From: Leuconostoc mesenteroides subsp. mesenteroides
GTDB lineage: Bacteria > Bacillota > Bacilli > Lactobacillales > Lactobacillaceae
Assembly: GCA_009676745.1 (NCBI GenBank)
Contig: CP046062.1
Coordinates: 977,501 to 1,041,500 of the forward strand
DNA length: 64,000 nt
Direction: 5' to 3'
The notes beneath the pieces are model-generated. The model saw only the letters and a program-made list of their open reading frames with translations. It ran no database searches and was not told the origin of the DNA. Made by a program: the position numbers and the translations under genes. Position 1 is the stretch's first letter. Every line of letters begins with the position of its first letter. Shown piece by piece: positions 18,122 through 27,985 of this stretch.

Positions 18122-19438
18122 GCATTCGTAGATCAAGCACAAATAGAAGTAAAAGCCGGAAAAGGCGGTGACGGTATTGTTTCATTCCGTCATGAAAAAT
18201 TCGTCGCAATGGGAGGACCTTTTGGTGGCGATGGTGGACATGGTGGTTCAATCATCTTTAAAGTGGATGAAGGCCTGCGCACACTAATGGATTTTCGTTA
18301 TAATCGCCATTTCAAAGCGCAACCAGGTGGTAATGGTGGTACAAAAGGAATGACCGGCGCATCAGCTGATAACCGTGTGGTTAAGGTACCACAAGGAACT
18401 ACTGTTAGCGATGCTGATACAGGTGAAGTATTAGCTGACATGCTCGAAAATGGTCAAGAACTTGTGGTCGCTAAAGGTGGACGTGGTGGACGCGGAAATA
18501 TCCATTTTGCTACGCCAGCCAATCCAGCACCAGAATTATCAGAAAACGGTGAACCAGGCCAAATTAGAAATCTAAAGCTAGAGCTTAAAGTATTGGCTGA
18601 TGTTGGTTTAGTTGGATTTCCTTCGGCTGGTAAATCAACACTCTTGTCTGTTGTTTCAAATGCTAAACCAAAAGTAGCGGCTTATCATTTTACAACATTA
18701 TCACCGAATATCGGTATGGTTCGTCTAGATGATGATCGTGATTTTGTCATGGCTGACTTGCCAGGATTAATCGAAGGTGCTTCTCAAGGTATCGGGTTGG
18801 GATTCCAATTCTTACGTCACGTGGAACGAACTAAAGTTATCCTCCATCTAGTTGACATGTCAGGTATTGAGGGAACAGATCCTTACACACAATATCGTAA
18901 AATACTAGATGAGTTGCAACAATATGACGAAACAATTTTAAACCGACCACAAATTGTTGTACCAACTAAGATGGACATGCCTGATTCTGAAGCAAATCTT
19001 GCTAAGTTTAGGAAAGAAGTTGCTACTGATTCTGGGTTGCCTATCCAACCAGAAATCGTACCAATATCATCGATTACACGTGATGGTGTCAAAGATTTGA
19101 TGCGCTTAACAGCAGATATGCTGGCCACAGCACCTGCGCCTGAGAGTTATCGACCAGTCAACCAAAAAGATACTTCTGAAAAGAGCTACACGTTCAAACC
19201 AGAAACACATGATTTCACAGTCGAGTGGATGGAAGATGAAGAGCGTTGGTTGCTTAGTGGTGCTGAAATCGAGAAGTTATTCTTAATGACTAATATTCAG
19301 CGCGATGCGACAATTATGCGATTTGCTCGTCAATTGCGTCATATGGGCGTCGATGATAAACTTCGTGAAGCTGGAGCTAAAGATGGTGACGATGTTCGTA
19401 TTAACAATTCTGACTTCGTGTTTGAATTCAGTGAATAA
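18119..19438 (+). CDS. obgE: GTPase ObgE/CgtA
   Basis: 439 residues: the glycine-rich Obg fold (1-158, [17 protein letters not shown] onward), a G domain with G1 [11 protein letters not shown]3 DLPGLIEGA and G4 PTKMDMPD, and a C-terminal OCT domain. A ribosome-associated GTPase needed for 50S assembly. I chose ATG 18119 ([11 protein letters not shown]) because the family N-terminus starts there. An in-frame ATG at 18095 would add MSARALID and lies inside the leader stem. An unusually long, structured leader of about 100 nt precedes it. Confidence 0.95.
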   Translation: MAFVDQAQIEVKAGKGGDGIVSFRHEKFVAMGGPFGGDGGHGGSIIFKVDEGLRTLMDFRYNRHFKAQPGGNGGTKGMTGASADNRVVKVPQGTTVSDADTGEVLADMLENGQELVVAKGGRGGRGNIHFATPANPAPELSENGEPGQIRNLKLELKVLADVGLVGFPSAGKSTLLSVVSNAKPKVAAYHFTTLSPNIGMVRLDDDRDFVMADLPGLIEGASQGIGLGFQFLRHVERTKVILHLVDMSGIEGTDPYTQYRKILDELQQYDETILNRPQIVVPTKMDMPDSEANLAKFRKEVATDSGLPIQPEIVPISSITRDGVKDLMRLTADMLATAPAPESYRPVNQKDTSEKSYTFKPETHDFTVEWMEDEERWLLSGAEIEKLFLMTNIQRDATIMRFARQLRHMGVDDKLREAGAKDGDDVRINNSDFVFEFSE

Positions 19439-19447
19439 ATTATTCTT

Positions 19448-19478
19448 AAAAGGTTTGTCAATAAGACAGACCTTTTTT
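19448..19478 (+). terminator. Terminator of obgE
   Basis: AAAAGGTTTGTC and GACAGACCTTTT pair over 12 bp with one T-G, loop AATAA, then T residues. Confidence 0.9.
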
Positions 19479-19614
19479 ATAATATTAAAAACAATACTTG
19501 TCCTTGTGAAAAAAATACCTTGTTGTGTGAATGATCTTCACAATTTTAAGACTACTAAAATTTAATCAAGAGTGCTATGATGAAAATATTAAGATAAGGT
19601 GAGGCAAAGGAATC

Positions 19615-21300
19615 ATGGCAAATAAAAAGTATGGTGCAGATATTGTTACTGATAGTTTAGTTAATCATGGCGTTGATTTAGTTTTTGGAATCCCAGGTGC
19701 TAAAATTGATCGCTTATTTGAAACACTAGAACATCCAGCCGAAGGCCAGAAGGTACCTAAACTAGTTGTTACGAGGCATGAACAAAACGCAGCTTTTATG
19801 GCACAGGCATTTGCTCGTATCACGGGAAAAACAGGTGTTGTTATTACTACCTCTGGCCCTGGGGTCGGCAACTTAGCTACTGGATTAATGACAGCTACCG
19901 CTGAAAGTGACCCTATTGTAGCAATTGGTGGTCAAGTACCGAGAAATGATTTATATCGTTTGACGCATCAATCAACAAATTCAGTTGCATTGTTTAGTCC
20001 AATCACAAACCTTGCTTCAGAAATTCAAGATCCAAATAATATTTCAGAAATCATTGCCAATGCTTTTGCAGCTGCTAATGGTGCTAAAAAAGGTGCGACT
20101 TTTGTTTCATTGCCACAAGATGTAGATGATGCGCAAGTAACAATTGAAGCACTTCCTAAAGTGACACCTGCAAAGCAAGGTGCGGCTGCTATTAAGGACA
20201 TTGATTGGTTAGCTGAACAAATTAAGGCTGCAAAATTACCAGTATTGCTTGTAGGATCACGTGGCTCTGATGATGCTACCGTTGATGCACTGCACCAGTT
20301 ATTAAAACAAACTACTTTGCCAGTTGTCGAAACTTTCCAAGGTGCTGGTGTAATTTCACGTGAATTAGAACCGGAAACATTTTTCGGCCGTATTGGCTTA
20401 TTCCGTAATCAGACGGGTGATAAACTGCTAAAACAATCAGATTTAGTGATTACACTTGGTTATGATGCGATTGAATATGAACCACGCAATTGGAATAAAG
20501 AAAACAATTTGAACATTGTTGCTTTGGATACAACACCGGTTCAAATTGATAATAATTTTGTACCGCAACGGCAGTTGGTTGGGGACTTGGCACAGAGCTT
20601 GCAATTGTTGACAGAATATCTTAACGGATATGAATTGCCAGCAAGTAGCAAAGAAGAGCTCAAAAAATTGAAAGCAGATTTACGAGCATCTGACGAACCT
20701 TCATATACCCAAGCAAAAGAAAATTTGAACCATCCATTGGATATTGTTAAGTCAATTCAAGCTCATGTAACAGATGATATGACCGTATCAACAGACATTG
20801 GTTCACACTATATTTGGATGGCACGTCATTTCAAGTCTTACGTTGCGCGTCACTTTCTCATCTCTAATGGTATGCAAACACTTGGGGTTGGATTACCTTG
20901 GGCTTTGGTAGCGGCAATGGTTCGTCCTAATGCCAAATCGGTATCAGTATCTGGTGACGGTGGTTTCTTTTTCTCGGCGATGGAATTAGAAACAGCAGTA
21001 CGTCTAGGATTAAATACAGTTCATATCGTTTGGAATGATAATGCCTATTACGATATGGTCAAATTCCAAGAAGAAATAAAGTATAATGGTCAGTCAGCAG
21101 GGGTTAAGTTTGGTAACATTGACTTGGTCAAGTATGCTGAAAGTTTTGGAGCCAAAGGCTTGCGTGTGGAAACACCGGATGGCCTTGATGCCGTGTTAGA
21201 CGAAGCATTTTCAACACAAGGACCTGTTGTTGTCGATATTCCGGTAGATTATTCGCATAACTATGAGCTTGGTTCACAATTGATTAATTCTGAAGGATAA
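19615..21300 (+). CDS. alsS: Acetolactate synthase, catabolic type
   Basis: 561 residues of the thiamine diphosphate enzyme family. The catalytic Glu lies in VVTRHEQNAAFMA, and the diphosphate/Mg motif runs from SVSGDGGFF to WNDNAYYD. A single-subunit sequence without a regulatory partner gene points to the FAD-independent catabolic AlsS that condenses two pyruvates to acetolactate. AlsD, the next enzyme, is encoded 26 kb away rather than adjacent. GAGG precedes the start. An extended -10 TGCTATGAT (19573-19581) is the likely promoter. Confidence 0.93.
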   Translation: MANKKYGADIVTDSLVNHGVDLVFGIPGAKIDRLFETLEHPAEGQKVPKLVVTRHEQNAAFMAQAFARITGKTGVVITTSGPGVGNLATGLMTATAESDPIVAIGGQVPRNDLYRLTHQSTNSVALFSPITNLASEIQDPNNISEIIANAFAAANGAKKGATFVSLPQDVDDAQVTIEALPKVTPAKQGAAAIKDIDWLAEQIKAAKLPVLLVGSRGSDDATVDALHQLLKQTTLPVVETFQGAGVISRELEPETFFGRIGLFRNQTGDKLLKQSDLVITLGYDAIEYEPRNWNKENNLNIVALDTTPVQIDNNFVPQRQLVGDLAQSLQLLTEYLNGYELPASSKEELKKLKADLRASDEPSYTQAKENLNHPLDIVKSIQAHVTDDMTVSTDIGSHYIWMARHFKSYVARHFLISNGMQTLGVGLPWALVAAMVRPNAKSVSVSGDGGFFFSAMELETAVRLGLNTVHIVWNDNAYYDMVKFQEEIKYNGQSAGVKFGNIDLVKYAESFGAKGLRVETPDGLDAVLDEAFSTQGPVVVDIPVDYSHNYELGSQLINSEG

Positions 21301-21325
21301 AAGTATATTATTGCGTTTTACAATT

Positions 21326-21363
21326 AAAAAGGAACAGGCGCAACATTAGCCTGTCCCTTTTTT
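21326..21363. terminator. Bidirectional terminator after alsS
   Basis: AAAAAGGAACAGGC and GCCTGTCCCTTTTT pair with one internal mismatch. It lies between convergent genes. Confidence 0.85.
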
Positions 21364-21369
21364 ACATAA

Positions 21370-21759
21370 TTAAACTGTTTTTTCTATAGTTCGTGTTAAT
21401 AAGATACTTTCAAGGACAATAAATACAATTATCTGTGGCCAAAAGCTAAGGCCTAGAATATTGTTTGTAAAGGTATTGGTGAGCAAGAAAGTGCAACCGA
21501 TATAACAATAGTAGTACAGCGACAATAGTTTATAGGGGACACTGGAATTATTTGTTAATCGAGGTAATTGAAGTAAGTAAATCAATGCAATTAGGGTTGT
21601 AATAATGATCATAAAACGGAATCGTATATTGCTTTGGGGATGAAAATACCAAAAATCAACATGGCCTATAATTGCAATAAAAATAATGAAAAATAGATCA
21701 TGAAGTCTTTTTGACCTTGGTCGGCCGCCATCCCAATTCTCTAATAGATTATTAAACAT
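21370..21759 (-). CDS. Small integral membrane protein of unknown function
   Basis: 129 residues, strongly hydrophobic, with about four predicted membrane segments after a basic, charged N-terminus (DGGRPRSKRLHDL). I do not recognise a family. It follows pepS on the same strand with a 58-bp gap and may be read from the same transcript. It is AT-rich but not clearly foreign. No signal peptidase site or catalytic motif is visible. Confidence 0.6.
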   Translation of the reverse strand: MFNNLLENWDGGRPRSKRLHDLFFIIFIAIIGHVDFWYFHPQSNIRFRFMIIITTLIALIYLLQLPRLTNNSSVPYKLLSLYYYCYIGCTFLLTNTFTNNILGLSFWPQIIVFIVLESILLTRTIEKTV

Positions 21760-21817
21760 TAGTAAACCTCTAACTTAGTGTATCACTTATTCAAAATTTC
21801 ATTAATATGACAGGGAC

Positions 21818-23047
21818 TTATGCCCAATCACCTGAACGGAATACTGGTACAATTTTACCATCTTGAGTGACACCATCAATGTCCATGTCATTTGATCCAA
21901 TCATAAAGTCAACATGTTCATCTGAAATATTCCAGCCGCGCTTCGCTAAATTCTCTGGTTTTTCGGTTTTTCCACCTGAAATATTAGAAGCATACGCAGC
22001 ACCGATGGCCAAATGATCGGAAGCATTTTCATCAAAAAGAGTATTGTAGAATAAAATGCCACTTTGTGCAATTGGTGAAGGATCAGGTACTAGGGAAACT
22101 TCGCCTAATGATTTAGAGCCTTCGTCAGTATTGATTATTTTTTCTAATACATCTAATCCAGAAGTGGCTTGTGCCTTAACGATGCGACCATCTTTAAAGT
22201 CTAATTCAATATTTTCAATAACATTACCTTGGTAAGATAGTGGTAGTGTTGCTGCTACATGACCATGGATATTACGATTGTCTGGCGCTGTAAAGACTTC
22301 TTCAGTCGGCATATTTGGAATGAAGATATTACCGGCTTTATCTTGAGAGTAAGCAGCTTCCCAGACATGACCTTCAGCTAAACCGATTGTGAAAGCTGAT
22401 TTTGCGTTTTTGTAACGTAGTTCTTTGAAGTTTTGTTCGTTTAACCAATTTGCTTTACTTTTGAGCTTGTTGATGTGTAAATCCCAATTAGCTACTGCAT
22501 CACTATCATCATCAATACGCACATCCTTGAGAATTTCTTCCCATAAGCGGTGAACAGCATCCTGTCCTGTTAAATCTGGGAATACTTTTTCTGCCCATTC
22601 TTGACCAGCTGCTGCCACAACAAGCCATGATATGTCATCTTTCATCGTTGCTTCACGGACACGGAATAATGCTTTTTGATTAGCTTTTGTCAAGGTAGCT
22701 AATCTTTCTGAATCAACGTCAGCCAAACCATCAGGATCCTGTGAAATCAATGAAATGCGGGAGGCATATTTGTCCATTAATTCATTTGCTTTAGTTACCT
22801 GATAATTTGGTACTTCCTTCAGACGTTCTAACGATGTGTGATTTAGAAATTCTTTGGCAATTGTTTGATCTGACCATTCCATAACAACTTCTTGAGCACC
22901 TGCTTTATAAGCCTCGGTAACAATTTTACGAGCAAAATAAGCTTCGTCAACTGCTGCGTAAAGGATTATTGTTTGTCCTGGTTGGACGTTAACCCCTTTT
23001 TTTACGATGAGTTCAGCGTACTTATTGAGCTTGGTTTCTAAAGACAT
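21818..23047 (-). CDS. pepS: Aminopeptidase PepS (M29 family)
   Basis: 409 residues of the thermophilic metalloaminopeptidase family, which in lactic acid bacteria prefers aromatic and basic N-terminal residues. Acidic and His metal ligands sit in the C-terminal half (NIHGHVAATLPL, EVSLVPDPSPI, NISGG, FMIGSNDMDIDG). The start at 23047 (MSLETKLNKY) is supported by GGAG 7 nt upstream. A more 5' in-frame ATG at 23095 lies beside the -10 and is unlikely. Cytoplasmic. Confidence 0.92.
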   Translation of the reverse strand: MSLETKLNKYAELIVKKGVNVQPGQTIILYAAVDEAYFARKIVTEAYKAGAQEVVMEWSDQTIAKEFLNHTSLERLKEVPNYQVTKANELMDKYASRISLISQDPDGLADVDSERLATLTKANQKALFRVREATMKDDISWLVVAAAGQEWAEKVFPDLTGQDAVHRLWEEILKDVRIDDDSDAVANWDLHINKLKSKANWLNEQNFKELRYKNAKSAFTIGLAEGHVWEAAYSQDKAGNIFIPNMPTEEVFTAPDNRNIHGHVAATLPLSYQGNVIENIELDFKDGRIVKAQATSGLDVLEKIINTDEGSKSLGEVSLVPDPSPIAQSGILFYNTLFDENASDHLAIGAAYASNISGGKTEKPENLAKRGWNISDEHVDFMIGSNDMDIDGVTQDGKIVPVFRSGDWA

Positions 23048-23096
23048 GTTTTTTCTCCGTATGAGTAAATTTAGTTTGTTTGTCAATTTTCCCATT

Positions 23097-23105
23097 AATA
23101 TACCA
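23097..23105 (-). promoter_or_regulatory. pepS extended -10 promoter
   Basis: On the minus strand TGG precedes TATATT, an extended -10, about 50 nt ahead of the pepS start. No clear -35 is seen. Confidence 0.45.
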
Positions 23106-23179
23106 TATTGGCAAGTTTTTTGTTATTGATTTATCATTTTCGCAAGACATGTTAATAGGCGTAAGTATCTATTTTCTTG

Positions 23180-23185
23180 TATAAT
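23180..23185 (+). promoter_or_regulatory. -10 element of the GH25-like gene (leaderless geometry)
   Basis: TATAAT ends 6 nt before the ATG at 23192. No -35 resembling TTGACA is found at 16-18 bp, so this rests on the -10 alone. Confidence 0.45.
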
Positions 23186-23191
23186 AATAGT

Positions 23192-23929
23192 ATGGAAAAT
23201 GTATTTGCAAGTGCCTCACAATATAAAACTAAAAAATTACTAACATTTACTTCTTGGCTATTGATTCTGTCTGGTATTGTTTGTTCATTTACTGTCTGGA
23301 TTTTTGCGAAACCAGTGGTGACGCAAACAAATACGATTCCTAGCGGTTTTTCAGTGCTAGGCGTGTCAATTAATCAAACATCTAACTATGTTGATTTTAA
23401 TAATCTAGCAAGTAATGGTGTGGACTTTGTTTATATGCGCACGACATCTGGTAGTTCGATTATGGATGGGGGTTATGAGTCGAGTTTTTCTCGCGCTAAA
23501 TCGGCCAATTTGAAAGTTGGAACCATTCATGTATATGATGCAAGTGTTACAGCAGCGACACAAGCTCAATACTATATCGACAACGTGGAAAACAACATTG
23601 GTGAGCTACCGATCGCAATTTCAGTGACTGCTGATCAGATTAGTACGGCAACATCCAAACAACGTTTAGCATCGTTAATCCAAATACTAGCTTCACACTA
23701 TAATCACGACATGCTTCTTTATACAACACCAAATGTTCAAAAGAAGTTGTCATCTACAATAACCAAAACGAAATACTGGTTGATTGAAGACAATACAAAA
23801 AATACAGACAGCAAAAACTTATTTATTCAATATGATGAAGATCAGACAATTGGATCAGGTTTGAAGGCAATTAAAATGCCGACGACAGTATTTAATGGCA
23901 CGCAAAAACAATTTGAGGTATATAAATGA
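23192..23929 (+). CDS. Membrane-anchored GH25 (lysozyme)-like protein, catalytic residues absent
   Basis: 245 residues with an N-terminal membrane anchor (about 16-40) and an extracytoplasmic GH25-type barrel (about 55-245). Fold markers such as GVDFVYMRTTSG, FSRAKSANLKVGTIHVYD and TQAQYYIDNV are clear. The active site is not: the GIDVS motif reads GVSIN, and LDVE/LDWE reads ISVT, so the expected acidic residues are all missing. It may bind the wall without cutting it. I chose ATG 23192 because an upstream TTG overlaps the -10. It overlaps the next gene by 4 bp. Confidence 0.75.
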   Translation: MENVFASASQYKTKKLLTFTSWLLILSGIVCSFTVWIFAKPVVTQTNTIPSGFSVLGVSINQTSNYVDFNNLASNGVDFVYMRTTSGSSIMDGGYESSFSRAKSANLKVGTIHVYDASVTAATQAQYYIDNVENNIGELPIAISVTADQISTATSKQRLASLIQILASHYNHDMLLYTTPNVQKKLSSTITKTKYWLIEDNTKNTDSKNLFIQYDEDQTIGSGLKAIKMPTTVFNGTQKQFEVYK

Positions 23930-24930
23930 TTAAATTGGGTATTATTGGTACAAGCTGGATCACAGCAATGTTTATTGATGCAGCATTACAAACAAAATCG
24001 TATGATTTGACAACAGTTTATTCACGTTCGCAAGCTAGTGGTGAAAAATTTTTAGCATCATTGAACAGTGATACAGATAATGTTGATGTAGTGACTACTT
24101 TAAGTGATTTATATCAAAATATTGATGTAGTGTATATAGCATCACCGAACGCTCTGCATTTTGAACAAGCTAAGGCAGCCATTCAGTCTGGCGTTCACGT
24201 GATTGTTGAAAAACCTTCGTTTAGTAATCCAATGGAGTTTCAAAAAATAGAATCTCTGCTAGCAACACATCCAGATGTGCGTTTATTTGAGGCTGCTCGT
24301 CATGTCCATCAACTAAATTTCAAGGCCATTCAGGAAACAGTCGCTAAGATGGATCAGTTACAAGGGGCAACGCTAGTTTATCAAAAGTACTCATCCCGAT
24401 ATGATGCTTACTTAGCAGGACAAGAACCAAATGTTTTGACGAGGGAGTTCAGTGCTGGTGCATTATATGATTTAGGCGTTTATCCAATTTATGCAGCCTT
24501 GGCTGTTTATGGTGCACCTAATGCTGTACAGTATTTACCTAGATTATTACGCAATGGGGCTGATGGTAGTGGTGTAGCCAATCTCTTTTACGACGATTTT
24601 AATGTAACAGTGATTTTCGGTAAAACTTCAAATTCGTATTTGCCGAGCGAGTTTTATGGATTAAAGGATACAATTAGCGTCAGCAATATTGCAGAACTTG
24701 AAAAAGTTACCTATTATGATGGTGAGGGAAACAGCAACTATTTAGGAAATGTACCCGAAGAAAATCCTATGATTCGTGAGAGTCAGGATTTTGCAAATAT
24801 CATTAACGACCCAACTACAAATCATGCTGAATACATGCAGTGGCTTCAGTTGGCGAAGCAAGTGAACCAGACATTGTTTGACTTGCGTCAATCTGCAGGC
24901 ATTGCGTTTCCTGCAGATATAAAGGAATAA
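23926..24930 (+). CDS. Gfo/Idh/MocA-family oxidoreductase
   Basis: 334 residues: an N-terminal Rossmann NAD(P) domain (KLGIIGTSWITAMFIDAAL), the family EKPSFSNP motif with its catalytic Lys, and a C-terminal alpha/beta domain. The substrate is unknown; members act on sugars, inositols and related polyols. The ATGA overlap with the GH25-like gene and a 1-bp gap to the helicase indicate one transcription unit of functionally unrelated genes. Confidence 0.85.
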   Translation: MIKLGIIGTSWITAMFIDAALQTKSYDLTTVYSRSQASGEKFLASLNSDTDNVDVVTTLSDLYQNIDVVYIASPNALHFEQAKAAIQSGVHVIVEKPSFSNPMEFQKIESLLATHPDVRLFEAARHVHQLNFKAIQETVAKMDQLQGATLVYQKYSSRYDAYLAGQEPNVLTREFSAGALYDLGVYPIYAALAVYGAPNAVQYLPRLLRNGADGSGVANLFYDDFNVTVIFGKTSNSYLPSEFYGLKDTISVSNIAELEKVTYYDGEGNSNYLGNVPEENPMIRESQDFANIINDPTTNHAEYMQWLQLAKQVNQTLFDLRQSAGIAFPADIKE

Positions 24931-24931
24931 A

Positions 24932-26227
24932 ATGAAACCTGAACTTTTAGAAAAATTTAACGCCTCTTTTGAGACACCAACGCCTATACAAAATGCTGTG
25001 TGGCAACGTTTGACCGATGGTGACTCAATATTTGGTTTAGCACCAACTGGAACTGGTAAGACATTAGCTTTTGTATTACCAGTTTTATCTCGTATTGACA
25101 CAAATTTGAAACGTACACAAGTATTGATTTTAGCACCCAGTCAAGAATTGGCCATGCAAACAACGCAAGTCGTTCGAGAATGGGGGAATATTATTGGTGC
25201 AAGCGTAGCGAGTTTGATTGGTGGTGCAAATGGTCGTCGACAAGCTGATAAAATCAAGAAGGATAAGCCACAAATTGTTGTTGGCACTTTGGGGCGTGTG
25301 CTGACAATGGTAGACGGTGGCGTACTCAAATTAGATCATATTGCAACGGTTATTTTTGATGAAGCTGATGCGATGTTAACTGAGGAACGTCATGATAGCT
25401 TACAGGAGTTAGCAGATAAGTTACCTGCGCATATTCAATTAGGGCTATTCTCAGCAACTTCTGGTGTGGATCTGAATTATGTCAATGATACATTTGAGCA
25501 AAAAGTGCATCCGATTTCTGTAGGAACAGATGCGCCCGTATCTATTAAGCATGAATTTCAATATGTGGATCAGAGAGCAAAAGAAAAAGTATTAATACAA
25601 TTAGCCCGAAATAATCAACAAGCTTTGGTGTTCTTTAATACAATTAGTGCCTTAGTGAACATGCAAGCTACTTTGCGACACGCTCATGTAAGTGTTATGA
25701 GTATCGGTAGTAATGACAAACGCCAAGTGCAACGTGCAGATGCTCTGCGTTTATTCAAAAAAGGTGAAGTCACATTATTGTTAGTGACCGATGTTGCAGC
25801 GCGAGGATTAGATATTGAAGATTTACCGTTGGTGGTAAACGCTCAGTTGCCACAACGCAAGAAAACTTATGTCCACAGAACAGGACGAACCGGGCGTATG
25901 GGAAAAGTAGGTCGTGTATTGAACCTTGGGAACGATCACGACATTCGTGACTTGAAAAGAGAATTGGGGGATAGCTTTAATCTAGGTAAAGCAGAAAATT
26001 TGTTTGAAAAAGATATAAAGTCCCAAGAAAAGACCGTCGCAAAAAGTAAAAATAGCGAGAATGTTTCGTCTGTCCCTAAAGACAAAAACTCCTCAAGTGT
26101 GGTTCCTCTGGTAACAAAAAAAGAAGTTGTAGTTGAACCCACTACAAAAGTTAAAAAGAAGAAACGTACAAAAAATTCCAAAGATAAGGGCAAACCAAAG
26201 TGGGCTCAAAACGGTAAAAAGAAGTGA
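24932..26227 (+). CDS. DEAD-box RNA helicase (CshB-like)
   Basis: 431 residues. The Q motif (FETPTPIQNAVW), Walker A APTGTGKT (37-44), DEAD box in VIFDEADAM, SAT, and HRTGRTGRMG are all present. A lysine-rich tail follows from about residue 370 and ends in a basic patch (KVKKKKRTKNSKDKGKPKW). Length and tail resemble B. subtilis CshB/YqfR, which act in cold-shock RNA remodelling and ribosome assembly. AAAGGAA precedes the start. Confidence 0.9.
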   Translation: MKPELLEKFNASFETPTPIQNAVWQRLTDGDSIFGLAPTGTGKTLAFVLPVLSRIDTNLKRTQVLILAPSQELAMQTTQVVREWGNIIGASVASLIGGANGRRQADKIKKDKPQIVVGTLGRVLTMVDGGVLKLDHIATVIFDEADAMLTEERHDSLQELADKLPAHIQLGLFSATSGVDLNYVNDTFEQKVHPISVGTDAPVSIKHEFQYVDQRAKEKVLIQLARNNQQALVFFNTISALVNMQATLRHAHVSVMSIGSNDKRQVQRADALRLFKKGEVTLLLVTDVAARGLDIEDLPLVVNAQLPQRKKTYVHRTGRTGRMGKVGRVLNLGNDHDIRDLKRELGDSFNLGKAENLFEKDIKSQEKTVAKSKNSENVSSVPKDKNSSSVVPLVTKKEVVVEPTTKVKKKKRTKNSKDKGKPKWAQNGKKK

Positions 26228-26388
26228 TGGGGTTTGCCTGATACTTGGTGATTTGCGTGACAATATGGATATGAAGCTAAGAGCGCACACAATATTTGAT
26301 TGGGTGCGCTTTAGTGCCTGTGTGTTAAAATGATGTAATATAGAAATCATGTAATGAAAATTGATAAAATTAAGCTATAAAACAATTA

Positions 26389-26405
26389 GTCTTGTTTGAC
26401 AAGAC
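26389..26405 (+). repeat. Short perfect hairpin before mutM
   Basis: GTCTTG and CAAGAC flank TTTGA, immediately upstream of the AGGAGGG ribosome binding site of mutM. It could be an operator half-pair or an RNA hairpin; it does not match the Bacillus SOS box. Confidence 0.4.
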
Positions 26406-26418
26406 AGCAGGAGGGAAG

Positions 26419-27252
26419 ATGCCAGAACTACCAGAAGTTGAAACAGTCAGACGTGGGCTTGAAAAACTAATTATTGGCAGCAAAATTATTAATGTACAAT
26501 TGCCTTACCCAAAAGTTATTACTGGGGATGGGCAGCAGTTCATCACCGGTGTCATGAACACAGAATTCAAACAAATTGATCGTCGCGGCAAATATTTATT
26601 ACTACGTTTAGCAAATAATCATACAATTGTTTCTCATCTACGAATGGAGGGGCAATACTCAGTAGAATCAATTGAGACGACGCCTTATAAACATACAGAG
26701 ATTATTTTTGAACTATCTGATAAGCGAGCTTTGTTTTATAATGACACAAGACGGTTTGGACGCATGGTATTGACCACAACTGGCTTTGAAAATATAGAAG
26801 TACCTTCGCTATCTAAACTAGGACCAGAACCTACAGAGGAGCAGCTGACTTTATCATATATGAAGCGTATTTTTTCAAAGTCCAGAAGACCTGTTAAAAC
26901 ATTTTTATTGGATCAAACGCAAATAGCTGGTATTGGCAATATTTATGCGGATGAAGTTTTGTGGCAAAGTAAAATACATCCCCAAACACCAGCCAATGCA
27001 TTAGATGAAGTTCAACTTAGTATTCTTAGAGCTAATATCATTTCAGAAATTAAACGGGCGATTAAGCATCATGGTACGACAGTACACAGTTTTAGTAACG
27101 TTTTTGGTGAGGTAGGTAAATTCCAAAATGAATTACAAGCTTATGGACGTGCTGGCGAACCTTGTTTACGTTGCAATACGCCGATGGTTAAAATAAAAGT
27201 TGGTCAACGTGGTACGACATTTTGCCCAGTTTGCCAAGTGGAGAAAAATTAA
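26419..27252 (+). CDS. mutM: Formamidopyrimidine-DNA glycosylase
   Basis: 277 residues, removing 8-oxoguanine and cleaving the abasic site. After Met removal the N-terminal PELPEV gives the catalytic Pro and Glu. Lys58 lies in RRGKYLLL, and the C-terminal zinc finger is CLRCNTP ... CPVC. I chose ATG 26419, with AGGAGGG 6 nt upstream, over an earlier in-frame start because the proline must be N-terminal. First of a run of closely spaced genes to dnaI. Confidence 0.97.
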   Translation: MPELPEVETVRRGLEKLIIGSKIINVQLPYPKVITGDGQQFITGVMNTEFKQIDRRGKYLLLRLANNHTIVSHLRMEGQYSVESIETTPYKHTEIIFELSDKRALFYNDTRRFGRMVLTTTGFENIEVPSLSKLGPEPTEEQLTLSYMKRIFSKSRRPVKTFLLDQTQIAGIGNIYADEVLWQSKIHPQTPANALDEVQLSILRANIISEIKRAIKHHGTTVHSFSNVFGEVGKFQNELQAYGRAGEPCLRCNTPMVKIKVGQRGTTFCPVCQVEKN

Positions 27253-27253
27253 T

Positions 27254-27985
27254 ATGAATCAAGAGCCAATAAGTATTATTGACGTCAAACGTGACGCAAA
27301 AAAATTGATGAAGGGTCAATTAGGAACAGCTATTAAAATTAATATTATCGCGATTATTGTAACAGTGATAACCTTATCGATGATGAGTTTCACAGTCTAT
27401 GCGATGGTTAAAGATACGAATCTAATGTCTAGTACGGATGTTTCTTCAGCAGCATCTCTGAATCTGAGTCCGAGTGAAGTGATTGTTTCAGTACTGCAAG
27501 ATGCGGCTGGATTAATATTTATGTGGTCTGTTTCTTGGACAATTATTGATTGGTTTAATCATCCTAAAAAGAATCCAAGATTCATTCAAACTTTTCAAAT
27601 ATTTAATAATGGCAAATTTTTTCAAAGTCTACTGTTAGCTATTGTACAGTCTATGTTGACTTTTCTTTGGTCGATGCTGTTTACCATTCCCGGATTGATT
27701 AAGCATTATTCTTATGCGCAAACGTATTTTAGTTACAAATTAGATTTGGATGCTGGAAAACAGGCCAACGCATTGACAGATTATATTACACGTAGTCGAA
27801 AAATAATGAATGGACGTAAGTGGGAATTATTTTTATTAGACTTGAGTTTTATTGGTTGGCATTTATTAGGCATATTGACAGCTGGTTTGGCTTATATTTA
27901 TGTTATTCCTTATCTGAATGCTACTAAAGTAGCTTATTCACGTCGGTTATTTAAGCTAAATAGTAAAGCAAACGAGGAACAGTAA
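27254..27985 (+). CDS. DUF975-family integral membrane protein
   Basis: 243 residues with about five membrane segments. It shows the DUF975 features: a start-proximal RDAKKLMKGQLGTAIKI helix and a central FSYKLDLDAG loop followed by an ITRSRKIMNGRKWELFLLDLSFIGW stretch (quoted in part). Function unknown. GTGGAG precedes the start, 1 bp after mutM, and the stop abuts coaE, so it is inside the mutM-coaE-dnaBI operon. Confidence 0.8.
   Translation: MNQEPISIIDVKRDAKKLMKGQLGTAIKINIIAIIVTVITLSMMSFTVYAMVKDTNLMSSTDVSSAASLNLSPSEVIVSVLQDAAGLIFMWSVSWTIIDWFNHPKKNPRFIQTFQIFNNGKFFQSLLLAIVQSMLTFLWSMLFTIPGLIKHYSYAQTYFSYKLDLDAGKQANALTDYITRSRKIMNGRKWELFLLDLSFIGWHLLGILTAGLAYIYVIPYLNATKVAYSRRLFKLNSKANEEQ

Noticed and set aside
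19305..19565. Plus-strand frame of 86 codons overlapping the end of obgE
   Set aside because: It overlaps obgE in another frame, runs through the obgE terminator and looks like random low-complexity sequence.
26279..26312. Hairpin AGCGCAC/GTGCGCT after the DEAD-box gene as a terminator
   Set aside because: The stem is fair but the following sequence has only three T, so I left it out of the feature list.
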